Shown: positions 1 to 8,754, counted from the stretch's first letter. The stretch is DNA of 64,000 nt from Cohnella endophytica (GCF_003628305.1 NZ_RBZM01000004.1:558001-622000); one strand, 5' to 3'. A program made the numbers and translations. Notes: generated by a model not told the origin, from the letters alone.

Positions 1-187
1 GTGGACGAATCGGATCGTCATGAACTAGAGAAGCGATAAACCCCGTTACCGCGCCAGCCCCTACAAGCCCGGCCAGTACGCCGAACAAGATGAGCCATAA
101 CACGGTAAAGCCTGCGATTTTCCCCGCCGTCTTGAAGCCTTCGCCTCTAGGGATCGGCTCGGAAGGGGGGGTTTTAGTATTGGTCAT
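1..187 (-). CDS. Penicillin-binding protein 1A-type N-terminus (partial)
   Basis: The gene runs off the left edge, so only the first 62 residues are visible. They start MTNTKTPPSEPIPRG, a short polar cytoplasmic tail, followed by one hydrophobic segment (about residues 24-54) that would anchor the protein in the membrane. It continues into HDDPIRP, a juxtamembrane stretch like that of Paenibacillus class A penicillin-binding proteins (bifunctional peptidoglycan glycosyltransferase/transpeptidase). GGAGG lies upstream of the ATG, and a TATAAT is present on the minus strand at 221-226. The catalytic domains are outside the window, so the family call rests on the N-terminal pattern alone. Confidence 0.6.
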   Translation of the reverse strand, partial: MTNTKTPPSEPIPRGEGFKTAGKIAGFTVLWLILFGVLAGLVGAGAVTGFIASLVHDDPIRP

Positions 188-280
188 AAGTTTAGAATGC
201 CTCCTTCAACAAACAGAATTATTATAGCACATTTACCCATGGCTTGACCTCCATCCATCGGGAATGCCGCAAGAAGCCCA

Positions 281-319
281 AAAAAACCGGCCCGGAAGTC
301 GAAGACTTCGGCCGGTTTT
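281..319 (-). terminator. Rho-independent terminator of the ferritin gene
   Basis: On the minus strand AAAACCGGCCGAAGTC pairs with a nearly perfect inverted copy and is followed by a run of seven T. It lies just after the ferritin stop codon. Confidence 0.85.
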
Positions 320-345
320 GTATTGTTCTTATTACCGTACGCGCC

Positions 346-852
346 TTAAAGCGCTGGAGGCGTAAACGTTCTAAGTGCGAATTCCGCATCCATCATGAAG
401 AAGGCGTTGCTGTCCTTGTCAATGCGCTTCAACTTATTGATGATGGTGTCGAACATGGATTCTTCTTCGACTTGCTCGTCGATGAACCATTTGAGGAATT
501 GAATCGTCGCATGTTCGCGGTCGTTCATCGCGAGATCGGACAGGTGGTAAATGCGGCGCGTCACTTCTTGCTCGTGCTCGAAAGCGTGCTCGAAAGCGTC
601 CAGCGTCGATTTGTATTCGTTGAGCGGCGTATCCATGCCGGCCATCGTAACTCGTTTTCCCCGGTCGTTCAAATACTTATAGATTTTCATCGCGTGGAAT
701 TTTTCTTCTTCGGCTTGAACCATGAAGAAATTGGCGAATCCGTCCAGGCTTTCGCCGGAACAGTAGGCGGCGATGGCCAAGTAAACGTGAGCGGAATACA
801 GCTCGTAATTTAACTGATCGTTTAATGCTTTGCTTAGGGAGTCATTCAACAT
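346..852 (-). CDS. ftnA: Ferritin (non-heme iron storage protein)
   Basis: This 168-residue protein has the length and four-helix pattern of bacterial non-heme ferritin, which oxidises Fe(II) at a di-iron centre and stores it as a mineral in a 24-subunit shell. The ferroxidase ligands fall at the E. coli FtnA positions: Glu17, Glu50, His53 (in EEEKFHAMK), Glu94, Gln127 and Glu130. It is 62 bp downstream of the DUF1450 gene on the same strand with no terminator between them, so both are probably transcribed from the Fur-box promoter at 1180-1208. AGGAG precedes the ATG. Confidence 0.95.
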   Translation of the reverse strand: MLNDSLSKALNDQLNYELYSAHVYLAIAAYCSGESLDGFANFFMVQAEEEKFHAMKIYKYLNDRGKRVTMAGMDTPLNEYKSTLDAFEHAFEHEQEVTRRIYHLSDLAMNDREHATIQFLKWFIDEQVEEESMFDTIINKLKRIDKDSNAFFMMDAEFALRTFTPPAL

Positions 853-914
853 TTGGCCTTCGCTCCTTCGTAGTTTCTATAGGACATACCCGAATTGTAC
901 CATAAATGCTCGGG

Positions 915-1139
915 TCATCCTATCCGGCTCTTTAATTTCTCGTACAGAGCCTCGGGCGAAGGAGCAAGGACGATCTCGGTTTTGCCGATGAGAACCATAC
1001 ACTGCTTCGTGCACAGCCTGCATTCGCCAAGGCAGTCTTTTTTCTTTTGCTTCATATCGGGAAATTCGGTCTTTAGCGATTTGTATACCGCCTTGGAGCC
1101 GTGTTTGAAATTTCTGCAGCAGTACTTGATTTTTTTCAT
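915..1139 (-). CDS. DUF1450 family small cysteine-rich protein (YuzB-like)
   Basis: This 74-residue protein starts MKKIKYCCRN and contains the cysteine cluster DCLGECRLCTKQC, the arrangement of the DUF1450 family, which resembles thioredoxin-like [2Fe-2S] ferredoxins. The biochemical role of the family is not established. It is the first gene behind a promoter whose spacer is a Fur box, and ferritin is the next gene, so a role in iron handling or iron-sulfur chemistry is a reasonable inference. A longer overlapping frame on the same strand (877-1146) has no family resemblance and was left out. Confidence 0.75.
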   Translation of the reverse strand: MKKIKYCCRNFKHGSKAVYKSLKTEFPDMKQKKKDCLGECRLCTKQCMVLIGKTEIVLAPSPEALYEKLKSRIG

Positions 1140-1179
1140 CGTCCAACCGGCTTTCTCACGTGTTTTTACGCTCAGTTAG

Positions 1180-1208
1180 ATGATATTAATTCTCATTATC
1201 AATGTCAA
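1180..1208 (-). promoter_or_regulatory. SigA-type promoter with Fur box in the spacer
   Basis: Reading the minus strand, TTGACA (1203-1208) and TATCAT (1180-1185) are separated by exactly 17 bp. The 19 bp at 1182-1200 match the classical Fur box GATAATGATAATCATTATC at 16 of 19 positions, so a bound repressor would cover the spacer and the -10 element. It drives the DUF1450 gene and probably ferritin. Confidence 0.85.
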
Positions 1209-1212
1209 CATA

Positions 1213-1249
1213 AAAAAGAAAACCACTCCGCCGGATGACGGAGTGGTTT
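1213..1249 (-). terminator. Terminator of rpsD
   Basis: AAACCACTCCG pairs perfectly with CGGAGTGGTTT around an 8-nt loop. On the minus strand the hairpin is followed by a T-rich tract (TTCTTTTTT) that runs up to the promoter of the next gene. Confidence 0.88.
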
Positions 1250-1261
1250 CGGAGACTGCGA

Positions 1262-1861
1262 TTAACGGCTGTAGAACTCGACGATTTGTTTAACGTCGAT
1301 GTCTTGGGACAACTCGCCGCGATCTGGAAGGCGAACATACTTACCGACCATATCGTTAGCGTTGTAGTCCACGTAGCCTGGCAGGTGGTGACGAGCTTCG
1401 GAAGCTTCTTTAATCGATTTCAGGGAGCGGGAACGCTCGCGAAGGCCGATTACGTCGCCTACTTGTACGGTGTAGGAAGCGATATCCACTTTCTTGCCGT
1501 TTACCGTTACGTGACCGTGGGATACCAATTGGCGGGAACCATAACGCGAGTTCGCCCAGCCCAAACGGTATACGAGGTTATCAAGACGGCTTTCGAGCAA
1601 GAACATGAAGTTCTCCCCTGCGATACCTTGTTGCTTCGAAGCGCGGTCGAACAAGTTGCGGAATTGCTTCTCGTTCAAGCCGTACATGTGACGAAGCTTT
1701 TGTTTTTCTTGCAATTGCATGCCGTAGCCGCTGATTTTGCGACGAGTGTTAGCACCGTGCTGACCCGGAGGGAAAGCGCGTTTCAATTCTTTACCGGTTC
1801 CGCTCAGGGAAATTCCGAGACGGCGACTTAACTTGAACTTAGGGCCTGTATATCTTGACAT
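1262..1861 (-). CDS. rpsD: 30S ribosomal protein S4
   Basis: This 199-residue protein begins [16 protein letters not shown] and has full S4 length. It contains the S4 RNA-binding domain in its second half ([15 protein letters not shown]...VTVNGKKVD). S4 binds 16S rRNA early in 30S assembly and in Bacillus represses its own message. There are no Cys zinc ligands in the N-terminus, so this is the zinc-independent form. The gene is monocistronic, with a strong promoter 165 bp upstream and a terminator immediately after it. Confidence 0.98.
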   Translation of the reverse strand: MSRYTGPKFKLSRRLGISLSGTGKELKRAFPPGQHGANTRRKISGYGMQLQEKQKLRHMYGLNEKQFRNLFDRASKQQGIAGENFMFLLESRLDNLVYRLGWANSRYGSRQLVSHGHVTVNGKKVDIASYTVQVGDVIGLRERSRSLKSIKEASEARHHLPGYVDYNANDMVGKYVRLPDRGELSQDIDVKQIVEFYSR

Positions 1862-2032
1862 GAGTTAGAAAGCTCCTTTTTCAAAAAGAAATTTGTTTTG
1901 AAAATGGGTTTCATTGCGCGGATTTCGCCATAACCGAGAGATTCGGTTCCAGTAGGGATGTTCAGCCGCAGCCCGCTGGCGGTTCGTCCGAGAGGGTGTC
2001 ACAAGAGCTAAGCCCAGTATTCAACAAGTTAT
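1862..2032 (-). promoter_or_regulatory. rpsD 5' leader, candidate S4 autoregulatory RNA
   Basis: About 165 nt of untranslated leader separate the rpsD promoter from its start. It contains several short complementary segments, for example CGGACGAACCGCC...GGCTGCGG and ACCGAATCTCTCGGT. Bacillus rpsD leaders are known S4-binding autoregulatory sites, and length and position fit, but the structural match was not verified here. Confidence 0.45.
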
Positions 2033-2060
2033 ATTATAAGAAACTGACCGTAATTGTCAA
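2033..2060 (-). promoter_or_regulatory. Strong SigA-type promoter of rpsD
   Basis: On the minus strand TTGACA (2055-2060) and TATAAT (2033-2038), both perfect consensus, are 16 bp apart. This predicts a start near 2026. Confidence 0.88.
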
Positions 2061-2237
2061 GATGGTTATGAGATGAGCAACGGGTTTTCGAATAATGACC
2101 TCGCTAAAGTGCGATAGAAGAGAAAGAAGTAAAAAATTTTCCATAGGACTTTAGGACTTCTATGAACCTAGTGCAAAATTCACTGTTTCATTGTATAGTT
2201 AAGGAAAGAGATGACATCGGGGGCGGAGGTGTCGGGA

Positions 2238-4217
2238 ATGGTCAATAAGAGGAAGACGCAGCAGCAACTAGACGCGCAAGAGGATTACGAGAATCCATCC
2301 CGCACCCGTCAACAGCTGCCGAGTTGGCTGCAGAAGCAGGATTTAACCGAAGCCGATCTACCTTACATCCATCTCATGCTGGCGAGCAGCTTTACGGACT
2401 GGCTAGAGGAAGTAGACGGTTTTCCTTGGCTCAGCGGTCACGTTGCGCTGCTCCATCCGGACGGAACGAGAATTTCCGCGGTCGGGCATACGGAGGAGAG
2501 CGATCCTTATTTCGTATCTTGGGATGCGAACGATATCGGCCATACCGCGGCCGGCATCGCGCTTGAAACTTGCCGTCCTACGTTAACGCGAGCGGAAGAG
2601 CATCTGGTTGCGAAGCTGAAGGCATTCGATTCGATCGCGGTTCCGATCTTTACCCGCACTACCGGAATTCCATGCGCGATCGTCGCATGCCTGCTTCCGG
2701 CGGGTACGGCGCAAGCCGGCGACCTGAAGCTGCTCCAAGCTGCGGCTCTACATATTCGCAGTTGCATTTACCGCCATTTCGAGAATTTGTTCGTGGGCGG
2801 CTTGTTAAGGGAACGAAAGCTCTCCAAAAAAGAAGAAAGCCGCAGAGACATCTTATTCGAAGTCTTGCGGCGTTTAAACGATCATATCGACGTTGAGAAC
2901 GTGCTTTCCGAGGTGCTGGATAGTTTGGAGGAGCTTTATCCGATCTGCAAAGCGGATCTGTTCCTTTCCCAGGACTATAATAGCCCGAACGAGAAAGTCA
3001 AACCGCTGGCCTTCCATCTGAACGACATGGATCTGTGCAAATCCGCGTTCTTGGACGGACGCATCCGGGAAGAACGGGTTGCCGGGCGCCATCAACTGGC
3101 GTTGCCGCTGTCCGGCAAGCAAGGCGTTTACGGCGTGCTGAGACTCGACTTGCCGGAGAATGAGTTCGATGAAGCGGACATCAGCTTCTTGACGATGCTG
3201 GCGGGAGCGGCAGGCGCGGCCTTCGAGAAAGCGAAGCTACACGAGCAAGCGAACGTGATGGTCGGCGAGCTGCGGCTCATCAACGAACTGACCCATCGGT
3301 TGAACAGCAGCCTGAAGCTGTCGGATACGATGCAGTTCGCATCGGCCGAGCTTTTGTCGATATTCAAGTCCGACTTCTGTTGCATCCTGCAATTCGACCC
3401 CCTCGTTCAGGAATTTATCGTCATGTCCGCCAACGTGGCGGAGATGATCGGGGAAACCTATTCGAAGGATTACGGTTTCTGCGGGGTAATGTGGGCAACC
3501 AAGGAACCGATCATCTTGTCCGATTATTGTTCGGCGACTCCCGTAGCTTCCCAGCTTATGGACGTTACCGCCTCCCGATCGCTTCTCGCGTCCCCGCTTC
3601 TTCTTAACGGTGACGTAATCGGAGCGGTAATGATCGCGAAGAACGAGGCGAATCATTTCTCCTATGATAATTATAAGCTGCTGCAAGTTTTGTCCGCTCA
3701 CTTGGGACTTGCCATGTCTAACGCGACTTTGCATGCGGAAGTACGGAGAATGGTCATCACCGATAATCTAACCGGATTGTACGCCCGTCATTATTTGAAT
3801 GAGCGAATCGGACGTAAACAGCTTCGGGATACATCCGGCTCGCTTATCGTCGTCGATATCGATCATTTTAAGAAAATCAACGATACTTACGGACATCAAG
3901 TCGGTGACGATATCCTTATTCAAGTAAGCGGAATCATACGCACTTCGATCCGCGACAGCGACATCGCCGCAAGATGGGGCGGGGAGGAGCTCGCGATTTA
4001 TTTGCCGCTTCTCGGACTGGATCAGACCGAACGAGTAGCGGAGAGGATCCGCCATCGCGTCGAATCCGAGACGAATCCGCAAGTAACGGTAAGCTGCGGT
4101 ATCTCGGAATGGGCGATTGCCGACGATAAGGTTAGCGTAGAATCTTTGTTTTACAAAGCGGATATGGCCTTGTACGAAGCGAAGCATCATGGACGGAACT
4201 GCATCGTAGTCGGATAG
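2238..4217 (+). CDS. GAF-domain diguanylate cyclase
   Basis: About 659 residues. A C-terminal GGDEF domain (last 160 residues) has the active-site signature RWGGEEL and the upstream inhibitory site RDSD, so it should make c-di-GMP from GTP and be product-inhibited. The N-terminal 490 residues look like two or three GAF-type sensor modules, including a cysteine-containing stretch FKSDFCCILQF, and show no obvious membrane segment, so the protein is probably cytosolic. An upstream in-frame ATG at 2211 has no well-spaced ribosome site. GGAGGTG lies 6 bp before the ATG at 2238, which is therefore preferred. The gene stands alone with its own terminator. Confidence 0.88.
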   Translation: MVNKRKTQQQLDAQEDYENPSRTRQQLPSWLQKQDLTEADLPYIHLMLASSFTDWLEEVDGFPWLSGHVALLHPDGTRISAVGHTEESDPYFVSWDANDIGHTAAGIALETCRPTLTRAEEHLVAKLKAFDSIAVPIFTRTTGIPCAIVACLLPAGTAQAGDLKLLQAAALHIRSCIYRHFENLFVGGLLRERKLSKKEESRRDILFEVLRRLNDHIDVENVLSEVLDSLEELYPICKADLFLSQDYNSPNEKVKPLAFHLNDMDLCKSAFLDGRIREERVAGRHQLALPLSGKQGVYGVLRLDLPENEFDEADISFLTMLAGAAGAAFEKAKLHEQANVMVGELRLINELTHRLNSSLKLSDTMQFASAELLSIFKSDFCCILQFDPLVQEFIVMSANVAEMIGETYSKDYGFCGVMWATKEPIILSDYCSATPVASQLMDVTASRSLLASPLLLNGDVIGAVMIAKNEANHFSYDNYKLLQVLSAHLGLAMSNATLHAEVRRMVITDNLTGLYARHYLNERIGRKQLRDTSGSLIVVDIDHFKKINDTYGHQVGDDILIQVSGIIRTSIRDSDIAARWGGEELAIYLPLLGLDQTERVAERIRHRVESETNPQVTVSCGISEWAIADDKVSVESLFYKADMALYEAKHHGRNCIVVG

Positions 4218-4233
4218 TCGGATTCGGAATAGC

Positions 4234-4279
4234 AGAAGCATGCCCGATCTTTGCGAGCGGGCATGCTTCTTTTTTTTTT
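4234..4279 (+). terminator. Terminator of the GGDEF gene
   Basis: A 13-bp perfect stem (AGAAGCATGCCCG with its complement at 4258-4270) is followed by ten T residues. Confidence 0.92.
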
Positions 4280-4330
4280 GCATATCCAGGGCAAAAGGGG
4301 ACACGATACGGTACAAAAGGAGGGAACGAG

Positions 4331-5056
4331 ATGTCTATGAATCGTATAATCGGCATGAAACCGATTGCCGCGATCTCCTCGGTTACAATCCTGTTTCTCG
4401 GCTTGCAGGGGTGCATGACTTCTTCGACAGCCCTGTCGCCGGATAAAGCGTTCGCCCTGTCTGCTTCCGCTTTATCCGGAGTAGAGAACTACGCGTTCGA
4501 CGGGGAATTATCCGTCATCGACCCGCATGGAACCGTCGGAAGCAAAGCCGCTTACGAGGGAGAGGTTAGCGGACACGGACAGCTCAAGCTGCTCTGGAAA
4601 AACCCGCCCGCCACGGCTTCCGTCAGCCAGTCGAAGCAACAAGAGACGGCATACCGACCGCTTCAAATATTGGATGCACTGAACGGCAAGTCGACCGTCA
4701 TTACTTACGCCGAGAAACCGGTCGCCGCCCGACCGATTCGCTTGCGAATCCGATTGGAGGATTCCGTAGCCAAGGCTCGCGTCGCCGACGGGCTGAAGGA
4801 AGAGCTAAGCAATTTGCGTGCGGACGCGAGTTTGACGAAAAACAATTCCGCGAAGGCAGAGCTAATCCTAAACGCAGCCGACAAGCGATTGCAGGCGGCG
4901 ATATCTACTTTGTCCGTGGAAACGGTCTGTTATTGGACCGCCGATCCGAAGAGTTGGTTCCCCAAGCAGATGAGGGAGGAGACGGTGCTCGCCTATCGAT
5001 GGGATGGCAAGCCTTACAAAGAGAAGCGAGTATCGCAAACGAATTTCCTCCGTTAG
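4331..5056 (+). CDS. Putative lipoprotein of unknown function
   Basis: 241 residues. The N-terminus is a lipoprotein signal peptide: a hydrophobic core (AISSVTILFLGL) ending in the lipobox LQGC near residue 28, so the mature protein should be anchored to the outer face of the membrane by Cys28. The remainder is soluble, alternating charged and aliphatic, with no motif recognised. AGGAGGG precedes the ATG. It lies 60 bp before the M29 aminopeptidase with a TACAAT element between them, so the two may be transcribed separately. Confidence 0.75.
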   Translation: MSMNRIIGMKPIAAISSVTILFLGLQGCMTSSTALSPDKAFALSASALSGVENYAFDGELSVIDPHGTVGSKAAYEGEVSGHGQLKLLWKNPPATASVSQSKQQETAYRPLQILDALNGKSTVITYAEKPVAARPIRLRIRLEDSVAKARVADGLKEELSNLRADASLTKNNSAKAELILNAADKRLQAAISTLSVETVCYWTADPKSWFPKQMREETVLAYRWDGKPYKEKRVSQTNFLR

Positions 5057-5116
5057 CCCGAAGATGTTACAATAGGGAAGTAACAGTAATTGTGGACTAA
5101 GGAGAGTTGGACGACA

Positions 5117-6232
5117 ATGCGGGACTCACGACTTCAGAAATTAGCCGCCAATCTGGCGGGGTACTCCGTGAAGGTACAACCGGGAGACAACGTGCTCATC
5201 GAGATGATCGGTTCCGAGCGCGAGCTGCTGAAATGCTTAATCGAAGAGGTAGCACGCTTAGGCGGCAATCCGTTCGTGGAAATCGAAGACCGTTCCGTCA
5301 CGCGGACGTTGCTTAATCACGCCAACGAGGAGCAGCTTGCGACTTGGGCTGCTTACGATCTAGATAGAATGAAACGGATGGACGGTTACATCGGCATCCG
5401 TGCCGGAGAGAACGTGAACGAGCTCGCGGACGTGGCCGCGGACAAGATGAAAGCTTACGATCGCATTCATCGCCATCCCGTACATATGGAGCAACGGGTC
5501 AAGAAAACGAAATGGGTCATTCTCCGTTATCCGAACAGCTCGATGGCTCAATCCGCCAACATGAGCACGGAAGCTTTCGAGGACTTTTATTTCGACGTAT
5601 GCAATTTGGATTACGCCAAGATGGATCTGGCGATGGATCCTTTGCAGAAGCTGATGAGCCGGACGGACAAAGTAAGAATCGTATCCCCCGGCACGGATCT
5701 TACTTTCTCCATTAAAGGAATCGGAGCCCAGAAGTGCTCCGGAGAGCGCAATATTCCGGATGGGGAAGTTTACTCATGCCCGGTACGCGATTCCGTAAAC
5801 GGAACGATCGCCTACAATACGCCTAGCGTATACAACGGCTTCACTTACGAGAATATCAAGTTCACGTTCAAGGACGGCAAGATCGTCGAAGCGACGGCGA
5901 ACGATACGGAGCGGATTAACGCATTGCTCGATAGCGATGACGGAGCCCGCCATATCGGCGAGTTCAGCTTGGGCTTTAATCCGTTTATTTTGCACCCGAT
6001 GAAGGATACGCTGTTCGACGAGAAAATCGCCGGAAGCCTGCACTTTACGCCGGGTCAAGCTTATGACGTTACCGATAACGGCAATCGTTCTTCGATCCAT
6101 TGGGATCTCGTTCTGATCCAGCGGCCCGAATACGGCGGTGGAGAAGTGTATTTCGACGACGTGCTGATCCGCAAAGACGGCCTATTCGTCATTCCCGAGC
6201 TGGAAGGGTTAAACCCGGATTCCTTGAAATAA
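5117..6232 (+). CDS. M29-family metallo-aminopeptidase
   Basis: 371 residues from the ATG at 5117, the normal length for the AmpS/PepS/aminopeptidase T family, cobalt- or zinc-dependent cytosolic enzymes that remove N-terminal residues from peptides. Family signatures near the C-terminus are visible: GEFSLGFNP, DEKIAGSLHFTPGQAY and NRSSIHWDL, which supply the Glu, His and Asp metal ligands. AAGGAG at 5099-5104 is a better match to the 5117 start than to the in-frame TTG at 5090. Confidence 0.92.
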   Translation: MRDSRLQKLAANLAGYSVKVQPGDNVLIEMIGSERELLKCLIEEVARLGGNPFVEIEDRSVTRTLLNHANEEQLATWAAYDLDRMKRMDGYIGIRAGENVNELADVAADKMKAYDRIHRHPVHMEQRVKKTKWVILRYPNSSMAQSANMSTEAFEDFYFDVCNLDYAKMDLAMDPLQKLMSRTDKVRIVSPGTDLTFSIKGIGAQKCSGERNIPDGEVYSCPVRDSVNGTIAYNTPSVYNGFTYENIKFTFKDGKIVEATANDTERINALLDSDDGARHIGEFSLGFNPFILHPMKDTLFDEKIAGSLHFTPGQAYDVTDNGNRSSIHWDLVLIQRPEYGGGEVYFDDVLIRKDGLFVIPELEGLNPDSLK

Positions 6233-6315
6233 TCCTTTCACCCTCTTGCGTGAATTTGGTGGAACAAGGTATGATGTGGAAGAGATTGTATCGTATATTT
6301 TTAGGAGGGGATACC

Positions 6316-6555
6316 ATGTCTAATAATGCGGCTATTGTAGAATTGTCCCAAGCGGCGAATAAATACCGTTCTTCCATCGTGCTTCAAGCGGAAAATAAGT
6401 ACATTGACGTCAAAAGTATCCTAGGCTTGTTTACGACGCTGGTCGGCAATCTTTCCTACGAGCTTCACGTTCATGGTCCGGATGCCGAAGAAGCGAAGAA
6501 AGAACTGGGCGATATTTTCGCCAAACATAACTTGAACGTTAAGGTAGTAGAATAA
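6316..6555 (+). CDS. HPr-like protein lacking the phosphorylatable histidine
   Basis: 79 residues. The sequence from AAIVELSQAANKY to the C-terminus aligns by eye with the body of HPr, the PTS phosphocarrier, including a DVKSILGL stretch like the NLKSIMGV segment that contains Ser46. The part that should carry GLHARPA with catalytic His15 is absent. The ATG has AGGAGGGG five bases upstream, and the frame upstream codes unrelated sequence, so this does not look like a wrong start. It probably cannot act as a sugar phosphocarrier. A regulatory, Crh-like role is possible but not shown. Confidence 0.72.
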   Translation: MSNNAAIVELSQAANKYRSSIVLQAENKYIDVKSILGLFTTLVGNLSYELHVHGPDAEEAKKELGDIFAKHNLNVKVVE

Positions 6556-6583
6556 CGTTTAATCCGTAAATAAAGCAAAGCTG

Positions 6584-6617
6584 ACATCCCGTCCTTCAAG
6601 GCGGGGTGTTTTTGCAT
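6584..6617 (+). terminator. Terminator of the HPr-like gene
   Basis: ACATCCCGTC pairs with GGCGGGGTGT (one G-T pair), followed by TTTTTG. Confidence 0.82.
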
Positions 6618-6757
6618 ATTTGGGATCGCGCATCCTTGTACTTCTGGTCAATATCGTCTAATATAAAAGTGATAGCTTGATACGGCCGGCATGTGACACC
6701 GCTAACGGACGCAGCCGCTCGCCGTCGAATGGGAGTTTGGGCACAGGGGGAGTGGAA

Positions 6758-7048
6758 ATGGCAGCATCGGAAACAATCGTCGATCTGAACGAGAAGGCTT
6801 TACGTCTGCTTCAGGAGGATGCCGACAAGATCGAGAAGTTGATCGCCATCCAGATGGAACACTTGACGACCCGCAAATGCCCGCTATATGAGGAAGTTCT
6901 GGACACCCAGATGTACGGCTTCTCGAGAGCGGTTGATTTCGCGGTAAGAACGGGTTTAGTCGAAGAAGGCGCAGGCAAATTGCTGATCAGCCAGTTAGAA
7001 CGCAATCTGGCGATTTTATACGAGGCATTGGAACGTAAAGCAGAGTAG
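6758..7048 (+). CDS. ylaN: YlaN family protein (DUF1507)
   Basis: 96 residues from the ATG at 6758 (GGGGGAG six bases upstream). The core CPLYEEVLDTQMYGFSRAVD and the following DFAVRTGLVEE are almost identical to Bacillus subtilis YlaN. YlaN binds iron and contacts the Fur repressor in Bacillus and Staphylococcus, relieving Fur-dependent repression, so it links this region to the Fur-box operon at its left. An in-frame upstream extension to 6677 lacks conservation and a ribosome site. It is a single gene with its own terminator. Confidence 0.93.
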   Translation: MAASETIVDLNEKALRLLQEDADKIEKLIAIQMEHLTTRKCPLYEEVLDTQMYGFSRAVDFAVRTGLVEEGAGKLLISQLERNLAILYEALERKAE

Positions 7049-7073
7049 CACCCTTCCGGGTGCTACTTTTTTC
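7045..7073 (+). terminator. Terminator of ylaN
   Basis: The 9-bp perfect stem GTAGCACCC/GGGTGCTAC overlaps the stop codon and is followed by TTTTTT. Confidence 0.9.
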
Positions 7074-7116
7074 ATAACAATATTGGACTTAGGTACGAAG
7101 GGAATCTGCGTGCAAC

Positions 7117-8187
7117 TTATACGAAGTAGAAGGAAACGCCCAGGATGGCATAGACGATCAGGAGCAGCTTTCCCTCGAACCAGGTCGTTGCGCCATCCCT
7201 CGAGATCGAAGTGGCGATCAAGACGGACACGCCGATGGCGGCTAGTTCGATCGTCGAGAAGATCAGGTTCATCTCTTTGCCGAATAAGAGGCTGATGAAT
7301 ACGAGAACGGGAGCGACGAACAAGGCGATCTGCAGGCTGCTTCCGACGGCGATCTCGACGGCGGCTCCCATCTTGTTTTTCAGGGCAAGCATGACGGCGG
7401 CGCTATGTTCGGCCGCATTGCCGACGATGGCGACGACGAACGCGCCGACGAACAATTCGGACAAGCCGAACTTCGCCGAGAACGTATCGAGCGTATGCAC
7501 GAGCCATTCGCTTATGAACGCAACCATGACGGTTGCGACGAGCAGCAGCAAGATGGATTTATTGCGCGACCATGCCGGGCTCTCTCCGTGATCCGCTTGC
7601 GTGTCCTCATGATCTTCCAGCAGATCTTTGTGGGTAACCATGGAATAGACGAGCCAGCCGAGGTAGGCGAAAATAAGGAACGCGGCTACTACGATACTGA
7701 TCGTCATCGTATCGCGATCGGAAATATGCTCTGTCTTCACGAAAATCGCGGGTATGAAGAGAGCGATGATGCCGAGCAAAGTCAGGGAGGCGTTCTGTCC
7801 GGCCAGGTGGACGTTGAATTTCTGTTCCTTGAACTTCAAGCCGCCGATAAAAGCGCTAGCCCCGAGCACGAGCAACAGATTGCCGATGATCGCCCCGGTC
7901 AAGCTGGCTTTGACGATGTCGAACAAGCCTTCCTTGATTAGGAAAATCGCGATAATAAGCTCGGCGGCGTTGCCGAACGTGGCGTTTAAGAATCCTCCGA
8001 GTCGCTGTCCCGCGTAATGGGCAACGGATTCCGTCGCTTTGCCAAGCAGGCCGGCGGCGAATAAGATCGCGATACCTGCCAAGGCGAATTCGATCGCGGC
8101 TCCCCATTTCATGAAGTGGGAAATGGCGCTTAGCGCAAAGGTTATTATCAGCAGCGGGAAAAACAACTTTTTCAGCAAAAAACCCAC
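7117..8187 (-). CDS. chaA: Calcium/proton antiporter (CAX family)
   Basis: 356 residues with about 11 hydrophobic segments. The two halves each carry the CAX signature: FGNAAELIIAI near residue 72 and GNAAEHSAAVMLALKNKMG near residue 255, the paired Glu-containing repeats that form the Ca2+/H+ exchange site. This matches Bacillus ChaA/YfkE, which exports Ca2+ across the plasma membrane. The predicted start is GTG at 8187 with only a poor ribosome site, so the N-terminus is uncertain by a few residues. It converges with ylaN and has no partner gene. Confidence 0.92.
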   Translation of the reverse strand: MGFLLKKLFFPLLIITFALSAISHFMKWGAAIEFALAGIAILFAAGLLGKATESVAHYAGQRLGGFLNATFGNAAELIIAIFLIKEGLFDIVKASLTGAIIGNLLLVLGASAFIGGLKFKEQKFNVHLAGQNASLTLLGIIALFIPAIFVKTEHISDRDTMTISIVVAAFLIFAYLGWLVYSMVTHKDLLEDHEDTQADHGESPAWSRNKSILLLLVATVMVAFISEWLVHTLDTFSAKFGLSELFVGAFVVAIVGNAAEHSAAVMLALKNKMGAAVEIAVGSSLQIALFVAPVLVFISLLFGKEMNLIFSTIELAAIGVSVLIATSISRDGATTWFEGKLLLIVYAILGVSFYFV

Positions 8188-8356
8188 CCCGTGTCGTCGA
8201 GAATTGCAAGCTCGGATTTACAGTTCTTACTATATCCAATAAGCAGGTCGAAGTAAACGCCGGCTCGGAAACCTTGCGCTGGCAACGCTTACGGTTGCTT
8301 CTGGCGTAGTCTTCCATTACAATGTATACATACTAGGTTCGGGAGAGTGAGCCGCC

Positions 8357-8734
8357 ATGACGGAAGAGTTGCAACAAGGATTAATTCGGATTTCTGACGA
8401 TGTCGTCGCTACGATTGCCGGACTAGCGGCATTGGAAACGCCCGGAGTTGCCGCCATGTCGGGCGGGATTTCGGAAGGCTTGGCCAAGCGGCTTAGCGGA
8501 CGCAACGCGCAAAAGGGCGTGTCCGTCGAAGTAGGACAAGTGGAAGCGGCGATCGATCTGCGTATCGTCGTGCAATACGGCATTCCGATTCAAGAGGTTG
8601 GACGCAGACTGCAGGATAATGTCCGAGAAGCGGTTGAGAATATGACGGGACTAAACGTCGTCGAAGTGAACGTTAAAGTCGAAGGCGTTGCTTTCAAAGA
8701 CGAAGAAACCGAAGAAGCGCACCGTGTGAAATAA
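8357..8734 (+). CDS. Asp23/Gls24 family envelope stress protein
   Basis: 125 residues with the Asp23/YloU fold pattern: ISDDVVATIAGLAALETPGVAAMSGG at the N-terminus and YGIPIQEVGRRLQDNVREAVENMTGL...VNVKVEGV at the C-terminus. Members of this family associate with the inner face of the membrane and with alkaline or envelope stress, but a molecular activity is not established. It is a paralogue of the YloU protein at 46530-46889. A GGGAGAGTGAG ribosome site precedes the ATG. Confidence 0.87.
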   Translation: MTEELQQGLIRISDDVVATIAGLAALETPGVAAMSGGISEGLAKRLSGRNAQKGVSVEVGQVEAAIDLRIVVQYGIPIQEVGRRLQDNVREAVENMTGLNVVEVNVKVEGVAFKDEETEEAHRVK

Positions 8735-8754
8735 GAGCGTTTCATGCGGCAACG

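Noticed and set aside
244-813. Plus-strand ORF of 189 codons
   Set aside because: Antisense to ferritin; the ferritin ligands are all intact on the other strand.
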